Positions 1-7,593 of a DNA stretch of 14,514 bases are shown here, one piece after another. The first letter of the stretch is position 1; each line of letters starts with the position of its first letter. Made by a program: the position numbers and the translations under genes. The notes below the pieces were generated by a model that worked only from the letters and a program-made list of their open reading frames with translations, did not search any database and was not told the origin of the DNA. Location: NCBI GenBank assembly GCA_003266065.1, contig MUZY01000116.1, positions 13,948 through 28,461 on the forward strand. Reading direction: 5' to 3'. Origin of the DNA: Methanosphaera sp. rholeuAM130. GTDB lineage: Archaea; Methanobacteriota; Methanobacteria; Methanobacteriales; Methanobacteriaceae.

Positions 1-105
1 GATGACAACAAAAAATACATAACAACAAAACTATCCGAAAAAATAGACGACAATCCCAAATTAATCTCGAACAAAGTAAAACTCCTGGACTTCAAGGTAA
101 TTTAA
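1..105 (+). CDS. 3' end of an unidentified gene (partial)
   Basis: Frame 1 is open from the window edge to a TAA at 103-105 and encodes a 34-residue tail rich in Lys, Asp and Asn, ending in LLDFKVI. The strand is strikingly A- and C-rich with little G, as often seen in coding sense strands of very AT-rich archaea. The tail carries no recognisable motif and no membrane segment, so I cannot name the protein. A stretch of T residues at 178-188 follows about 70 bases later and could end its transcript. That this is coding is inferred from the open frame reaching the edge and from the composition; the fragment is too short for certainty. Confidence 0.5.
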   Translation, partial: DDNKKYITTKLSEKIDDNPKLISNKVKLLDFKVI

Positions 106-171
106 AGATAATGGAAAAAATATTCATAACATTCCCTCCACCTGATTTTCCCCAAAACGATGATATTATTT

Positions 172-190
172 AAGTACTTTTTTATTTTCA
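172..190 (+). terminator. possible T-tract terminator after the partial gene
   Basis: The small palindrome AAGTACTT at 172-179 runs into a T-rich tract (to about 188). Archaeal terminators often need only such a T-run. It sits between the stop at 105 and the next promoter at 254, which is the right place. The hairpin is weak, so this is tentative. Confidence 0.3.
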
Positions 191-253
191 ACTAAATGGA
201 ATTATTTTTTCAATTAAACCCATAAAAAGAGGATGTTTCACTTCAGATAAAAG

Positions 254-261
254 TATAAATA
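254..261 (+). promoter_or_regulatory. TATA box of the AIM24-family gene
   Basis: TATAAATA at 254-261, preceded by an A-rich stretch suitable for a TFB recognition element. Transcription would start about 25 bases downstream (around 282-286), giving a leader of roughly 22-25 bases that contains the GGGTGAT ribosome binding site at 298-304. Confidence 0.6.
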
Positions 262-307
262 ATAGTGAAAATCAATAAACTAATATGAAAATAATTTGGG
301 TGATTCT

Positions 308-988
308 ATGGAATATGAAATAATATGCGATCCATTCCCTATTGTAGTATGTACGTTGCAAAAAGGGGAAACCATGAAAAACGAAACCGGAGCAATGGCT
401 TTCATGACATCAGATATGGAAATGGAAACCAACACAGGCGGAGGTCTTCTTAAAGGGCTTGGAAGAGCATTATCAGGAGATACCATATTTTTAAACTTTT
501 TTACCGCAAAATCAGACAATCAGCAGATTGGATTTTCGGCTCATAGTCCCGGTAAGATTTTGCCGATGAAATTGGATGGAACGAATTCAATAATTGGCCA
601 GAAAAATGCATTTTTGGCTGCCGAAGAAGGCGTTGACTATGACATCTACTTTAAGAATAAACTTGGTACGGGAATATTCGGTGGAGAAGGTTTTGTTCTT
701 CAAAAATTTACCGGAAAAGGAATTGTATTTATCGAAATCGATGGGGAAGTAATTGAACGTGAATTGGATGCCGGCGAAACGATACTGTTGGATCCAGGTC
801 ACGTTGCAGCTATGGAAGAAAGCGTTGAATTTGACGTTGAAAGGGTTAAAGGTGCTAAAAACATACTCTTCGGAGAGGGACTGTTTTTTACCAGATTAAC
901 GGGTCCCGGAAAAGTATGGATACAGACTATGCCAATTAGCAAATTGGCCGAAGCAATGATACCCTTTATGCCAGTAAGCTACGACTAA
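308..988 (+). CDS. AIM24 / TIGR00266 family protein
   Basis: A 226-residue soluble beta-rich protein of the AIM24 (TIGR00266, formerly DUF124) family, found widely in bacteria and archaea and without an established biochemical role in prokaryotes. The family signature is visible: glycine-rich repeated beta units (GGGLLKGLGRALSGDTIFLNFF near residues 43-64, GTGIFGGEGFVLQKFTG near 119-135, ILFGEGLFFTRLTGPGKVWIQTMP near the C-terminus). The ending WIQTMP plus a short helix is typical. There is no signal peptide or membrane helix, so it should be cytosolic. I place the start at ATG 308 because GGTGAT at 299-304 is a good archaeal ribosome binding site; an in-frame TTG at 296 would lie upstream of that site and is less likely. 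It appears monocistronic, with its own TATA box at 254 and a hairpin terminator right after the stop. It converges on the ClC gene. Family assignment is secure; function is not. Confidence 0.9.
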   Translation: MEYEIICDPFPIVVCTLQKGETMKNETGAMAFMTSDMEMETNTGGGLLKGLGRALSGDTIFLNFFTAKSDNQQIGFSAHSPGKILPMKLDGTNSIIGQKNAFLAAEEGVDYDIYFKNKLGTGIFGGEGFVLQKFTGKGIVFIEIDGEVIERELDAGETILLDPGHVAAMEESVEFDVERVKGAKNILFGEGLFFTRLTGPGKVWIQTMPISKLAEAMIPFMPVSYD

Positions 989-990
989 TC

Positions 991-1026
991 AAAAAAAAGA
1001 AGTTAAACTTCCCAATTACTTTTTTT
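991..1026. terminator. bidirectional terminator between convergent genes
   Basis: GAAGT-TAA-ACTTC forms a 5-bp hairpin at 999-1011. On the + strand it is followed by a T7 run (1020-1026); on the - strand it is followed by a T8 run (998-991). It lies only a few bases past the stop of the AIM24-family gene and about 40 bases past the stop of the ClC gene, so it can serve both transcripts. Confidence 0.6.
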
Positions 1027-1052
1027 ATCATATTTTACTTAATAATATTACA

Positions 1053-2276
1053 TTATTCCACAGCCAGTCCTTCGGGAGTTTTAAACAGGCAGGACACCGC
1101 TGCGGTAAGTAACATTAACGGAATAAGATTTGCCGGAAATAGAATCAAAAGCAGCAATACTACGGCAATCGGCTTTTTTAATATGTTGCTAAGAAGTGCC
1201 GTCGTGACTATTGATGCCGCAATTATCACATTAGTATTCAGTAGTATACTCATGGCATATCCCATTGCAATTCCCGAGAATATCAACGGGAAGAAATGTC
1301 CTCCCTTCAAACCGCTTTCGATACAGATATTGGTCAAGAATATTTTCATAACTGCCGTTACGATTAATACAACTACTCCTATCTCCATCCCGTTTGCCAT
1401 GACAATATCTATCTGATGTTCACCGGAAAACATTGCAAGAGGCAGTATCGTGCCTATGATGCCCAACAATAATCCTCCTATTATTCCCTTCAGTATAAAG
1501 CTGTCCCCCAACTTATTGAAAATCATCTTCACATATTTGTTCGTTATAAAATAGAAGTAAGCAAGGAGTATGCCCACAAGCATCAACAAGAGGATATGAA
1601 TATGGTTTAAGTTCGTCAATGTAGCATTTCCAAGTGATTGAATCCCCATTTTACTGCCTGTCAGTTGATTCAACAAGACGAATATTGCGAAGGAGCTCAA
1701 TATTGCCGCAAAATATAATATGTTCTTTGAAGTCTTCGGTAGTTTTACATCCTCTTCATTTTCGAGCGGTTCGACGAATGCAAATAATGGGGAGACAAAT
1801 ATTACACCCAATGTGGCCGATACGCCAATGGCCGTAAGGTCTTCCAATTCTTTGTTGAAAAGCTTTAATTTGTCCGATGCCCATGTGCATAGACTGGCTA
1901 TGATACCTGCAAGTCCGGCTTCCGGTCCAACACTTGCACCGAATGTTAACGGCAATATCGCCGATATTATGGATGGGATAATATTATTGTATGGATATCT
2001 GTGATCTTTTTTTACCTTTCTTGTTACTTCCTTTAATTCCCTTGTCGCATCTCCATACTTTTCCTTGAATAGTCCTATGAGCAATCCACCAATTAAGGAT
2101 ACTGTTATTGTGTAGTATTTGAAATCCACAATCCCCGGCAGATAGTCCCAGAAGAAGTCTATTGACAGGTTCATGACCTTTAAGAAAGTCCATATTATTG
2201 CTCCTGATATGATTCCTACCAGTACTGTGTATAACAATAATATTATATTGTTTTTTAGGTTTTCCAAGACATTCAC
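1053..2276 (-). CDS. ClC-family chloride channel or Cl-/H+ antiporter
   Basis: A 407-residue polytopic membrane protein of the ClC family (COG0038). The three ClC signature regions are present in order: GASVGPEAGLAG at residues 113-124 (the G-x-x-G-P filter helix), a GVIFVSPLFAFVEPLE segment near 158-173 (the F-x-x-P-L...E motif), and ESGLKGGHFFP toward the C-terminus (the G-x-F-x-P region). No cytosolic CBS domains follow, so it is a minimal ClC. In ClC antiporters the gating glutamate sits just before G-P (as in GREGP); here that position is Val and a Glu follows G-P instead, a pattern found in a branch of ClC-like proteins whose ion and coupling I cannot predict. It starts with GTG at 2276, whose GTGA overlaps the mmp14 stop, so it is translationally coupled and the last gene of the mtr transcript. 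Transport of chloride is inferred from the family. Confidence 0.85.
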   Translation of the reverse strand: MNVLENLKNNIILLLYTVLVGIISGAIIWTFLKVMNLSIDFFWDYLPGIVDFKYYTITVSLIGGLLIGLFKEKYGDATRELKEVTRKVKKDHRYPYNNIIPSIISAILPLTFGASVGPEAGLAGIIASLCTWASDKLKLFNKELEDLTAIGVSATLGVIFVSPLFAFVEPLENEEDVKLPKTSKNILYFAAILSSFAIFVLLNQLTGSKMGIQSLGNATLTNLNHIHILLLMLVGILLAYFYFITNKYVKMIFNKLGDSFILKGIIGGLLLGIIGTILPLAMFSGEHQIDIVMANGMEIGVVVLIVTAVMKIFLTNICIESGLKGGHFFPLIFSGIAMGYAMSILLNTNVIIAASIVTTALLSNILKKPIAVVLLLLILFPANLIPLMLLTAAVSCLFKTPEGLAVE

Positions 2277-3637
2277 CCGTTCTTATTGTGTTTGATTCTT
2301 TCCTGCATGATGCACATCCCACCTTTTGTTCCGCCCATGGGATTGACGGGCGTTCCGAGTGAATTCATGCATCTTGCCATCATTGCCGCTCCCTGTGCCA
2401 GTGCATCCTCCACCAGCAGTATGTCATCGAATGTATCTTTCAGGTATTCCTCGATGTATTTAATCTTATTGGATGTTATTCCAGCCCTTCCCGTTATTGC
2501 AAGGGTTGACTGTGGAGTAATCAAATTCAAGTCAAGTGCAACGTCCATCAATCGTTTAATCAGGTATGCGTAGAAGTCGTCTATCTGTTCGGAGATTATT
2601 TGAGGATTGTCTTCAATGATTTTAGCGAATTCGTCAATCAAAGCATCTTCATCGTTTATGGCACATCCTATTAACCTGACTTTTGAGCCTTTTCTTTTTT
2701 CCTGATATACACTTACACATCCATATTCATCAACATGTGGTGGTACTTCCATTATATCAATAAAATCATGCAATTTAATGGTATCTTGATGAAGTTTATC
2801 CTCATTTAATTTATCATGAAATTGATTAAAATCAACATCTATGGTTGAGTGATTATCTTCTATCAATCCGCAGCCCCTAAGCACCAAGTCCATTATTCCA
2901 CCGGCAAGTCCCAAAAAGTTGCACACCACCTTGGCATATGGCCTTGAGTCATCAACAATCTGTCCTGCCAGCGTCGTACCCATGTCAACCGATACCACCG
3001 GATTTCTATATTCAATGGAAGATGACTTTGAAGCCAGTTTCATGCCGGCGGTCACCAGTTCACTTTCCATCTCATTAGATACAACACCATTTAAGTCAAT
3101 GGATGAAATGCCCGCAACCGATCCGTCGAATTCTATATTGTTAAAAAAAGAGTATTTGCGTATGTGTTCGGGGATATTGTCCAAGGTAAAGGGGGCAGTC
3201 ATCTGCGAAGGCTTGATGCCAGCTTCCAAACATGCCTGGGACAATGCATGTATAATATTGTTTAGCTCGTCATCGGACGATAGGACTGCCACTACCCCTG
3301 TTGATCTGACTGCAAAGTCCAGTTTATCCACAGTCATGTTTATCCGGGAGAGGGATTCCAGTATCAAATCCCGGATAGCCTCGATGATGGCTTCCTTTGA
3401 TAAGGATTTACCCCAGATGGTTTGGCCGAATACACACTCGCCATCCAATGGTTTTCTTATGTCCCTGGTCAGTTTTACCAGCTTGACTAATTGGAATGAC
3501 TTGTTGTTTTTCACGTTGCTTGTCGTTATTATGCTTTTGATGGTAGTATTTCCCAATTCGACGGACAGTACCGTGAAGTATTGTTTACCCGTCTGACTTT
3601 TATTTATTCCTGTGATGGATACTTTCTCTATTGACAT
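2273..3637 (-). CDS. mmp14: methanogenesis marker protein 14 (ASKHA-fold ATPase, RACo-like)
   Basis: A 454-residue cytosolic protein matching methanogenesis marker protein 14 (TIGR03285), found in methanogens and commonly placed after mtrH. It has actin/Hsp70-type (ASKHA) nucleotide-binding features: VELGNTT at 26-32 and the stronger phosphate motif VSVDMGTT at 215-222, then ITGRAG near 381-386 and LVEDALAQGAAMMARCM near 408-424. This layout resembles the ATPase part of RACo/RamA-type reductive activators of corrinoid proteins. It has no obvious N-terminal ferredoxin domain, although several cysteines (C68, C239, C256, C307, C325, C423, C442) are scattered through it. It starts 5 bases after mtrH ends and overlaps the ClC start. 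An inferred role is ATP-dependent reactivation of the MtrA cobamide from inactive Co(II); this is not proven. The N-terminal ~20 residues look variable, and no strong ribosome binding site precedes ATG 3637, which suggests coupling to mtrH translation. Confidence 0.88.
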   Translation of the reverse strand: MSIEKVSITGINKSQTGKQYFTVLSVELGNTTIKSIITTSNVKNNKSFQLVKLVKLTRDIRKPLDGECVFGQTIWGKSLSKEAIIEAIRDLILESLSRINMTVDKLDFAVRSTGVVAVLSSDDELNNIIHALSQACLEAGIKPSQMTAPFTLDNIPEHIRKYSFFNNIEFDGSVAGISSIDLNGVVSNEMESELVTAGMKLASKSSSIEYRNPVVSVDMGTTLAGQIVDDSRPYAKVVCNFLGLAGGIMDLVLRGCGLIEDNHSTIDVDFNQFHDKLNEDKLHQDTIKLHDFIDIMEVPPHVDEYGCVSVYQEKRKGSKVRLIGCAINDEDALIDEFAKIIEDNPQIISEQIDDFYAYLIKRLMDVALDLNLITPQSTLAITGRAGITSNKIKYIEEYLKDTFDDILLVEDALAQGAAMMARCMNSLGTPVNPMGGTKGGMCIMQERIKHNKNG

Positions 3638-3642
3638 GGCTA

Positions 3643-4575
3643 TCAGAGCAGATTCTTATATGGATGGCTGTCTACCGGAGTTATTCCTATTGATTCGTTG
3701 GCCTCGGCTATAAACATGTCAGTCATTGCACATGCAGTAAATGCCATACGAGTATTTTCGATTGGCCCAAACAATACGAAGTCCCCACCTGCCATCTGCT
3801 GGACAATGTTTGCACCTATGTCACATACAGGCCATACTTCCTTATATTCCTTTTTGTACTGCTTTATCCATTCCCATGCTGACGGCACGTTATGAACCCC
3901 ACTTCCGGCCGGATAGCCCCAAATGCTTTTTTCCTTTAGGGTAGCCTTTATAGCTAGTCCCCCACCCTGACCAAGAGGCGTTACGGCTACGTCCATCAAT
4001 GGCTTGGTTATTCCACAGTCAGATGCTATTTCAAGCAATCCCTTATCCATTATTCCTGATCCGTCCTTCCATAGACTTATCTTTCCGTCAACTCCCGGTT
4101 GCGTTGGATTGAATCCCAGGATTATGGAGGAGGTAATGTCCGATTCTGTTAGTGATGTTATTTCATCCTCGTCTATGGACATGTTGATGGAGTTGTATAC
4201 GGTACGTTCGGATAATCCTGACTCCGTTACAAATTGTGCCCCGGCAATACGTGCATCTGCCGATGTGGAATCTATCAGAAATGGGGAGTCTGATATATCT
4301 GCAACATAGTCTATGTATTTCGTCAACGCTTCGGGGGTAGCTCCAAATATCTGTACTATGTTGGGATTTCCGGTTTTATCCGTCATTTCATCCATAGTAT
4401 TCAGGAGGACTTCGGCTCGTGCCTTGTCAAATTCTCCCTTCTTTTCATCAGATATGATGTTGTGTCCGGCGTAGAATATTGTTCCGGCAAGTACTGTGGG
4501 ATATTCGCCCGGCTGGCCACCAACTTTCACGCCGTATATGTCAAATACTTCCTGTTTTTTTTCAAACTTAAACAT
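3643..4575 (-). CDS. mtrH: tetrahydromethanopterin S-methyltransferase subunit H
   Basis: A 310-residue TIM-barrel methyltransferase. MtrH takes the methyl group from N5-methyl-tetrahydromethanopterin and passes it to the Co(I) cobamide on MtrA. Family landmarks are GGQPGEYPTVLAGTIFY near residues 19-35, FLIDSTSADARIAGA near the first third, LMDVAVTPLGQGGG in the middle, and HNVPSAWEW plus QQMAGGDFVLFGPIEN near the C-terminus. It ends in PYKNLL. It has no membrane helix and docks on the membrane complex from the cytosol. I choose ATG 4575 (MFKFEKK): GGGGG at 4590-4586 is 10 bases upstream, whereas the ATG at 4584 is only one base from it, and known MtrH proteins begin with an MF(K/R)F-like sequence. 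The gap to mtrG is 19 bases. Identification is essentially certain. Confidence 0.98.
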   Translation of the reverse strand: MFKFEKKQEVFDIYGVKVGGQPGEYPTVLAGTIFYAGHNIISDEKKGEFDKARAEVLLNTMDEMTDKTGNPNIVQIFGATPEALTKYIDYVADISDSPFLIDSTSADARIAGAQFVTESGLSERTVYNSINMSIDEDEITSLTESDITSSIILGFNPTQPGVDGKISLWKDGSGIMDKGLLEIASDCGITKPLMDVAVTPLGQGGGLAIKATLKEKSIWGYPAGSGVHNVPSAWEWIKQYKKEYKEVWPVCDIGANIVQQMAGGDFVLFGPIENTRMAFTACAMTDMFIAEANESIGITPVDSHPYKNLL

Positions 4576-4594
4576 ATTTATCATTCCCCCAAAT

Positions 4595-4783
4595 TTAGAT
4601 TATGTTCAACTTAATGAGTATTATAACAAACAGTAATGCAAAGATTACACCGTACAATACTCCTACTTCACGTCCCATGGATTTTCCAAGGTTTTGTGAA
4701 TATTCTCCGCGTGTTTCCTCGAGTCTTTGTTCAAATTCATCCAATCTATCGTTGATTGCTTCGATATTCTCATCCTTTGACAT
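4595..4783 (-). CDS. mtrG: tetrahydromethanopterin S-methyltransferase subunit G
   Basis: A 62-residue small subunit of the Mtr complex. The N-terminal half is a charged amphipathic helix (ENIEAINDRLDEFEQRLEE), the middle has the GREVGVLYG signature, and the C-terminus is one membrane helix (FALLFVIILIKLNII). It anchors and helps arrange the complex and carries no catalytic residues. I start it at ATG 4783, five bases after the first base of the mtrF stop, because GGTGG at 4796-4792 is a good ribosome binding site. An upstream in-frame ATG at 4834 would lie inside mtrF and add 17 residues not typical of MtrG. The fold (coiled helix plus one membrane span) resembles MtrB upstream. Confidence 0.95.
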   Translation of the reverse strand: MSKDENIEAINDRLDEFEQRLEETRGEYSQNLGKSMGREVGVLYGVIFALLFVIILIKLNII

Positions 4784-4785
4784 TT

Positions 4786-4974
4786 TCAGATACCACCCTT
4801 GTAATATATTATCGGCAATAATATAACTATGCATGTGGTTATAAAACCAATCAGTATACCTTCAAGACGAGTTGCCCTAACACCAGCAGTTAAACGGTGG
4901 TTTCTTCCAATAAGTTGTGTCTTATATCCTATTGTATTGGTCAAGTCATTGATATGTTCCATATGCTTCTTCAT
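4786..4974 (-). CDS. mtrF: tetrahydromethanopterin S-methyltransferase subunit F
   Basis: A 62-residue single-span subunit. It resembles the C-terminal 60 residues of MtrA encoded just upstream: both have a polar helix followed by (H/R)A(G/T)R(M/L)EGI(V/L)(L/I)GF and then the membrane helix (here IGFITTCIVILLPIIYY). This is the known MtrF/MtrA-C-terminal homology. ATG 4974 overlaps the mtrA stop in an ATGA, so it is translationally coupled. A second in-frame ATG at 4962 could also serve as start. The region past the span is very short (KGGI). It probably packs with the other single-span subunits in the membrane stalk of the complex. Confidence 0.95.
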   Translation of the reverse strand: MKKHMEHINDLTNTIGYKTQLIGRNHRLTAGVRATRLEGILIGFITTCIVILLPIIYYKGGI

Positions 4975-5738
4975 AGTACCAACAGTCCCTTAAATATCAA
5001 TATCAATATGATTATTATCGTTAAAGAAAATCCTAAAACTATTCCTTCCATTCTGCCGGCGTGGTAACCTGAAGAGAATCTTTCCATAGCTGCCACTTCA
5101 TTTATCTGTCCTTTTATGTAACGAATCCTGGACTCCACATGTTCCAACGTGACCACAGACGAGTCGACTCCACCAACAGTTACATCCTCACTTTCTTCAA
5201 ATAATACGTCGGTTTCCTCTTCCTTAACGTCATTTAGTTCCACGATCATTGCATCCTCTTCATATGCACCGGGATCGTTGGCTATGCATTCATTTATCTT
5301 CTCTTCTATCTCGTCAAGGTTTTCGTTGTTTATCATGCTTATTAGCGTGACCTGCTTTTGGAAGCGTTCTATTGCCTCGACGGTTAGGTTCTCGACGAAT
5401 GGTATTGCACCTGGAGAACCGAGTATGACCTTTTTTTCAGGGTCTATACCGTTTTCATAGAGGGCTTCCATAGTCTTACCCGTGATGTGTCCCTGAACCT
5501 CGCTGCCGCACACTATTACAAACCTTAAGTTAGGATTTGATATCACATTGGCGACGACCTTTTCAATTCCCAGGTTCTCGGTATGAAGCGGCCCTGCTAT
5601 GGCGGCGCCACGACTGACCACCTCTTCATTCATCTTCGAACCCAATGTGACAACGGCGACCGGACATTGAATATCGCCGACATCATAATCACCGGTTTCA
5701 AGTGGCCATCCTTCAACTACTTCCTTTTTTTCGACCAT
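4971..5738 (-). CDS. mtrA: tetrahydromethanopterin S-methyltransferase subunit A (cobamide carrier)
   Basis: A 255-residue corrinoid protein that shuttles the methyl group between MtrH and the coenzyme M site. The cobamide-binding domain occupies about residues 1-165. The axial ligand His84 is present in GSEVQGHITGK at 78-88, at the same number as in the characterised Methanothermobacter protein. An acidic linker follows (about 166-195), then a helix, and a single C-terminal membrane anchor (GIVLGFSLTIIIILILIFKGLL, about 233-254) preceded by GRMEG. ATG 5738 has GGATGTGA at 5752-5745, six bases upstream. mtrB ends 16 bases before. Cobalt must be in the Co(I) state to accept methyl, which makes the RACo-like gene at the end of the operon a logical partner. 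Confidence 0.98.
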   Translation of the reverse strand: MVEKKEVVEGWPLETGDYDVGDIQCPVAVVTLGSKMNEEVVSRGAAIAGPLHTENLGIEKVVANVISNPNLRFVIVCGSEVQGHITGKTMEALYENGIDPEKKVILGSPGAIPFVENLTVEAIERFQKQVTLISMINNENLDEIEEKINECIANDPGAYEEDAMIVELNDVKEEETDVLFEESEDVTVGGVDSSVVTLEHVESRIRYIKGQINEVAAMERFSSGYHAGRMEGIVLGFSLTIIIILILIFKGLLVL

Positions 5739-5754
5739 TCATATTCACATCCAA

Positions 5755-6051
5755 TTATATTATTAATATTATAAGTACCAATGCCAACATTACGCCTATG
5801 ATGATATTGGTTATCAAACCCTCTTTCAGGTAAATACCTTCACGATTTTGTCTGGACAACCTTGAAGTAGTACGTGGATCAAGTGATGATTCCAAGTCCT
5901 CCACGGATTCTTCTATCCTGTCCAATACTGCATTTAACTCTTCATAATCAACAGGAGATGCTTTGCCCGTTTTTTTATTTGACTTTAATCCCACGACATA
6001 TGTATCCATATCCAATATGTATTCCTCATCGATTATCACGTCACTTGTCAT
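5755..6051 (-). CDS. mtrB: tetrahydromethanopterin S-methyltransferase subunit B
   Basis: A 98-residue small subunit of the Mtr complex. An N-terminal soluble part contains a predicted helix with acidic heptads (EELNAVLDRIEESVEDLESSLDP), then the MtrB signature NREGIYLKEGLITNI, and one C-terminal membrane helix (GVMLALVLIILII). I choose ATG 6051: AAGGTGG lies just upstream with suitable spacing, and the resulting length matches the family. A longer frame from 6087 would overlap mtrC by 47 bases and add 12 residues with no family support. The chosen start overlaps the end of mtrC by 11 bases. Confidence 0.95.
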   Translation of the reverse strand: MTSDVIIDEEYILDMDTYVVGLKSNKKTGKASPVDYEELNAVLDRIEESVEDLESSLDPRTTSRLSRQNREGIYLKEGLITNIIIGVMLALVLIILII

Positions 6052-6835
6052 AGTAACCACCTTCATCTCCTTTTGTCCAGAATCCATGATATTTTACTTC
6101 TGCTGCCTGCCTTAAGGAGTAATCGTAATATTTCTTAAATGTTAAAATCCACCCGATTATGCTTATAATCAGGAATATGACATAATTCACATCCGTCAGC
6201 ATTCCTATTACCGATAATACGATAAACATTAGGAAGGCTATTGATAATGCCAGTGTCAATGTCCTAAGCTGATCCTCGTTTGAACCCATACAGGAGTTGT
6301 ACGGATTTTGTATGGTCATCACACACATTAATAATAAGAGCAGTATCAATCCATTGAATATGACATTTGAGAATATTACGTTCGGATTGTATGTTGATGC
6401 CAGAAATGTGGACAATCCCATAAGTGCAATATTTGAAGCCATGGATAATCCCATGAATGACCATGCCAATATTTCAATTTCAATGCCGAATACGTACCTG
6501 CAGATTAGGGCTATTATCCATGCCAGTACAATTGACAGCACCACGGATAATAATGGGAATAGGAAGTCATTTGACAGGTAATTTGAAATGGACATTGCGG
6601 CAATCATCGATATCAATCCACAAGTGGACAATAAGTATACTATTGATGGAATGCCCGTTCCGAGACTGTAGTTACCGATGTGTCTCAAGGTATTGGTTCC
6701 CAATATTACAGCTACAATGACGGCTATCACCGAAAATATTGTGCCGAATGGAAAAGCTGTCAGATATATCGAGATTATCCCGACAACTATTGCTGCAAGA
6801 AGAAGTATCTGCTGTGGTATCACGTCATCAGACAT
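6041..6835 (-). CDS. mtrC: tetrahydromethanopterin S-methyltransferase subunit C
   Basis: A 264-residue integral membrane subunit with about eight hydrophobic spans. With MtrD and MtrE it forms the membrane part that couples methyl transfer to Na+ export. Family features are the LGTNTLRHIGNYSLGTGIPSI segment after the second span and the polar ending (AAEVKYHGFWTKGDEGG) facing the cytosol. ATG 6835 overlaps the end of mtrD by 8 bases and has GGAGG nine bases upstream inside mtrD. Like its neighbours it is rich in Ile and Leu and has few charges in the spans. Identification rests on motif and operon position and is secure. Confidence 0.96.
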   Translation of the reverse strand: MSDDVIPQQILLLAAIVVGIISIYLTAFPFGTIFSVIAVIVAVILGTNTLRHIGNYSLGTGIPSIVYLLSTCGLISMIAAMSISNYLSNDFLFPLLSVVLSIVLAWIIALICRYVFGIEIEILAWSFMGLSMASNIALMGLSTFLASTYNPNVIFSNVIFNGLILLLLLMCVMTIQNPYNSCMGSNEDQLRTLTLALSIAFLMFIVLSVIGMLTDVNYVIFLIISIIGWILTFKKYYDYSLRQAAEVKYHGFWTKGDEGGYYDK

Positions 6836-7541
6836 GGGTTAAGCCTCCCAAAACGATTGTATAGATTACCGCCATTAATATGGCCGTCAAAATGGATGCA
6901 ACAAGACCCGCTTTTATCTTGGAATTGAATTTCTTATCATAAAATCCCTGTATCGTACCGCCGATATTGTATGAGGACATCACGGCTATGACAAAGAATA
7001 CCAAGAGCGTCAATAATGCCGCCATAACCCCTGCCCTACTGACATATGCCGGACTTGAGGATAACATATCATATATCGTTACGTAGAGTAGACTGCCACC
7101 CAATCCCCCGAGGAGTGAACCAATCAACCCACTGATAAATGATACCGTTGGAATTCCATGACCCGTTGTTCCCGGACTTACATATTCTTCCTGTGAAAAG
7201 GAGGTTATGGGATCTTCATTAAACGTTGAAGAGGAAATGTTAACCCCAACTCCGTAAACGTGTACCATGTTGGAAAAGAACATTGTAATTGCCATCATAA
7301 GCATTGATGCAGACATTCCTGACAAGAGTACGGTCAACATGGAATTGCCGATAACCGAACTGGTCACCAGTATCCCAGTAACTCCCATACCTATCGTAAT
7401 CATGGGAGCTCCCGTTGGAATACCTGCTGTTGTGGACAATGCTGCAGGTGCTCCGCCTACCGGGATAAAGTGAACGCCCAGTCCAATCAGAGTTGCCGCA
7501 ACAATTAATAATAACAGTATCGTTAACATATTCTTCCTCAT
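6828..7541 (-). CDS. mtrD: tetrahydromethanopterin S-methyltransferase subunit D
   Basis: A 237-residue polytopic membrane subunit. Signature segments are GVHFIPVGGAPAAL near the N-terminus, DPITSF...YVSPGTTGHGIPTVSFISGLIGSLLGG in the middle, and SYNIGGTIQGFYDKKF near the C-terminus, all conserved in MtrD. The Gly-rich helices likely pack tightly with MtrC and MtrE around the Na+ path. ATG 7541 has only a weak GGA upstream. An in-frame ATG at 7529 has GAGGA immediately before it and would give 233 residues; both agree about equally with known MtrD lengths, so the start is uncertain by four codons. The gap to mtrE is 52 bases, the largest inside the operon. Confidence 0.96.
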   Translation of the reverse strand: MRKNMLTILLLLIVAATLIGLGVHFIPVGGAPAALSTTAGIPTGAPMITIGMGVTGILVTSSVIGNSMLTVLLSGMSASMLMMAITMFFSNMVHVYGVGVNISSSTFNEDPITSFSQEEYVSPGTTGHGIPTVSFISGLIGSLLGGLGGSLLYVTIYDMLSSSPAYVSRAGVMAALLTLLVFFVIAVMSSYNIGGTIQGFYDKKFNSKIKAGLVASILTAILMAVIYTIVLGGLTHV

Positions 7542-7593
7542 TTATTATTCCAGTTTTGTATTTTTTCTTATTCAGGATACACTTCTTGTGATA

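Noticed and set aside
1984..2322. 112-codon - strand frame across the mmp14/ClC junction
   Set aside because: It is out of frame with two well-supported overlapping genes, and its translation has no membrane or domain pattern.
2919..3596. Long + strand open frame of 225 codons opposite mmp14
   Set aside because: It lies wholly antisense to a gene of recognised family, has no ribosome binding site or family motif, and its Ser/Thr-rich translation is typical of an antisense shadow.
4784..4834. 17-residue N-terminal extension of MtrG
   Set aside because: It overlaps mtrF by about 49 bases, while the inner ATG has a good GGTGG site and the family length.
6264..6464. - strand frame of 66 codons inside mtrC
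   Set aside because: Same-strand shadow in another frame of mtrC; no start signal and no similarity.
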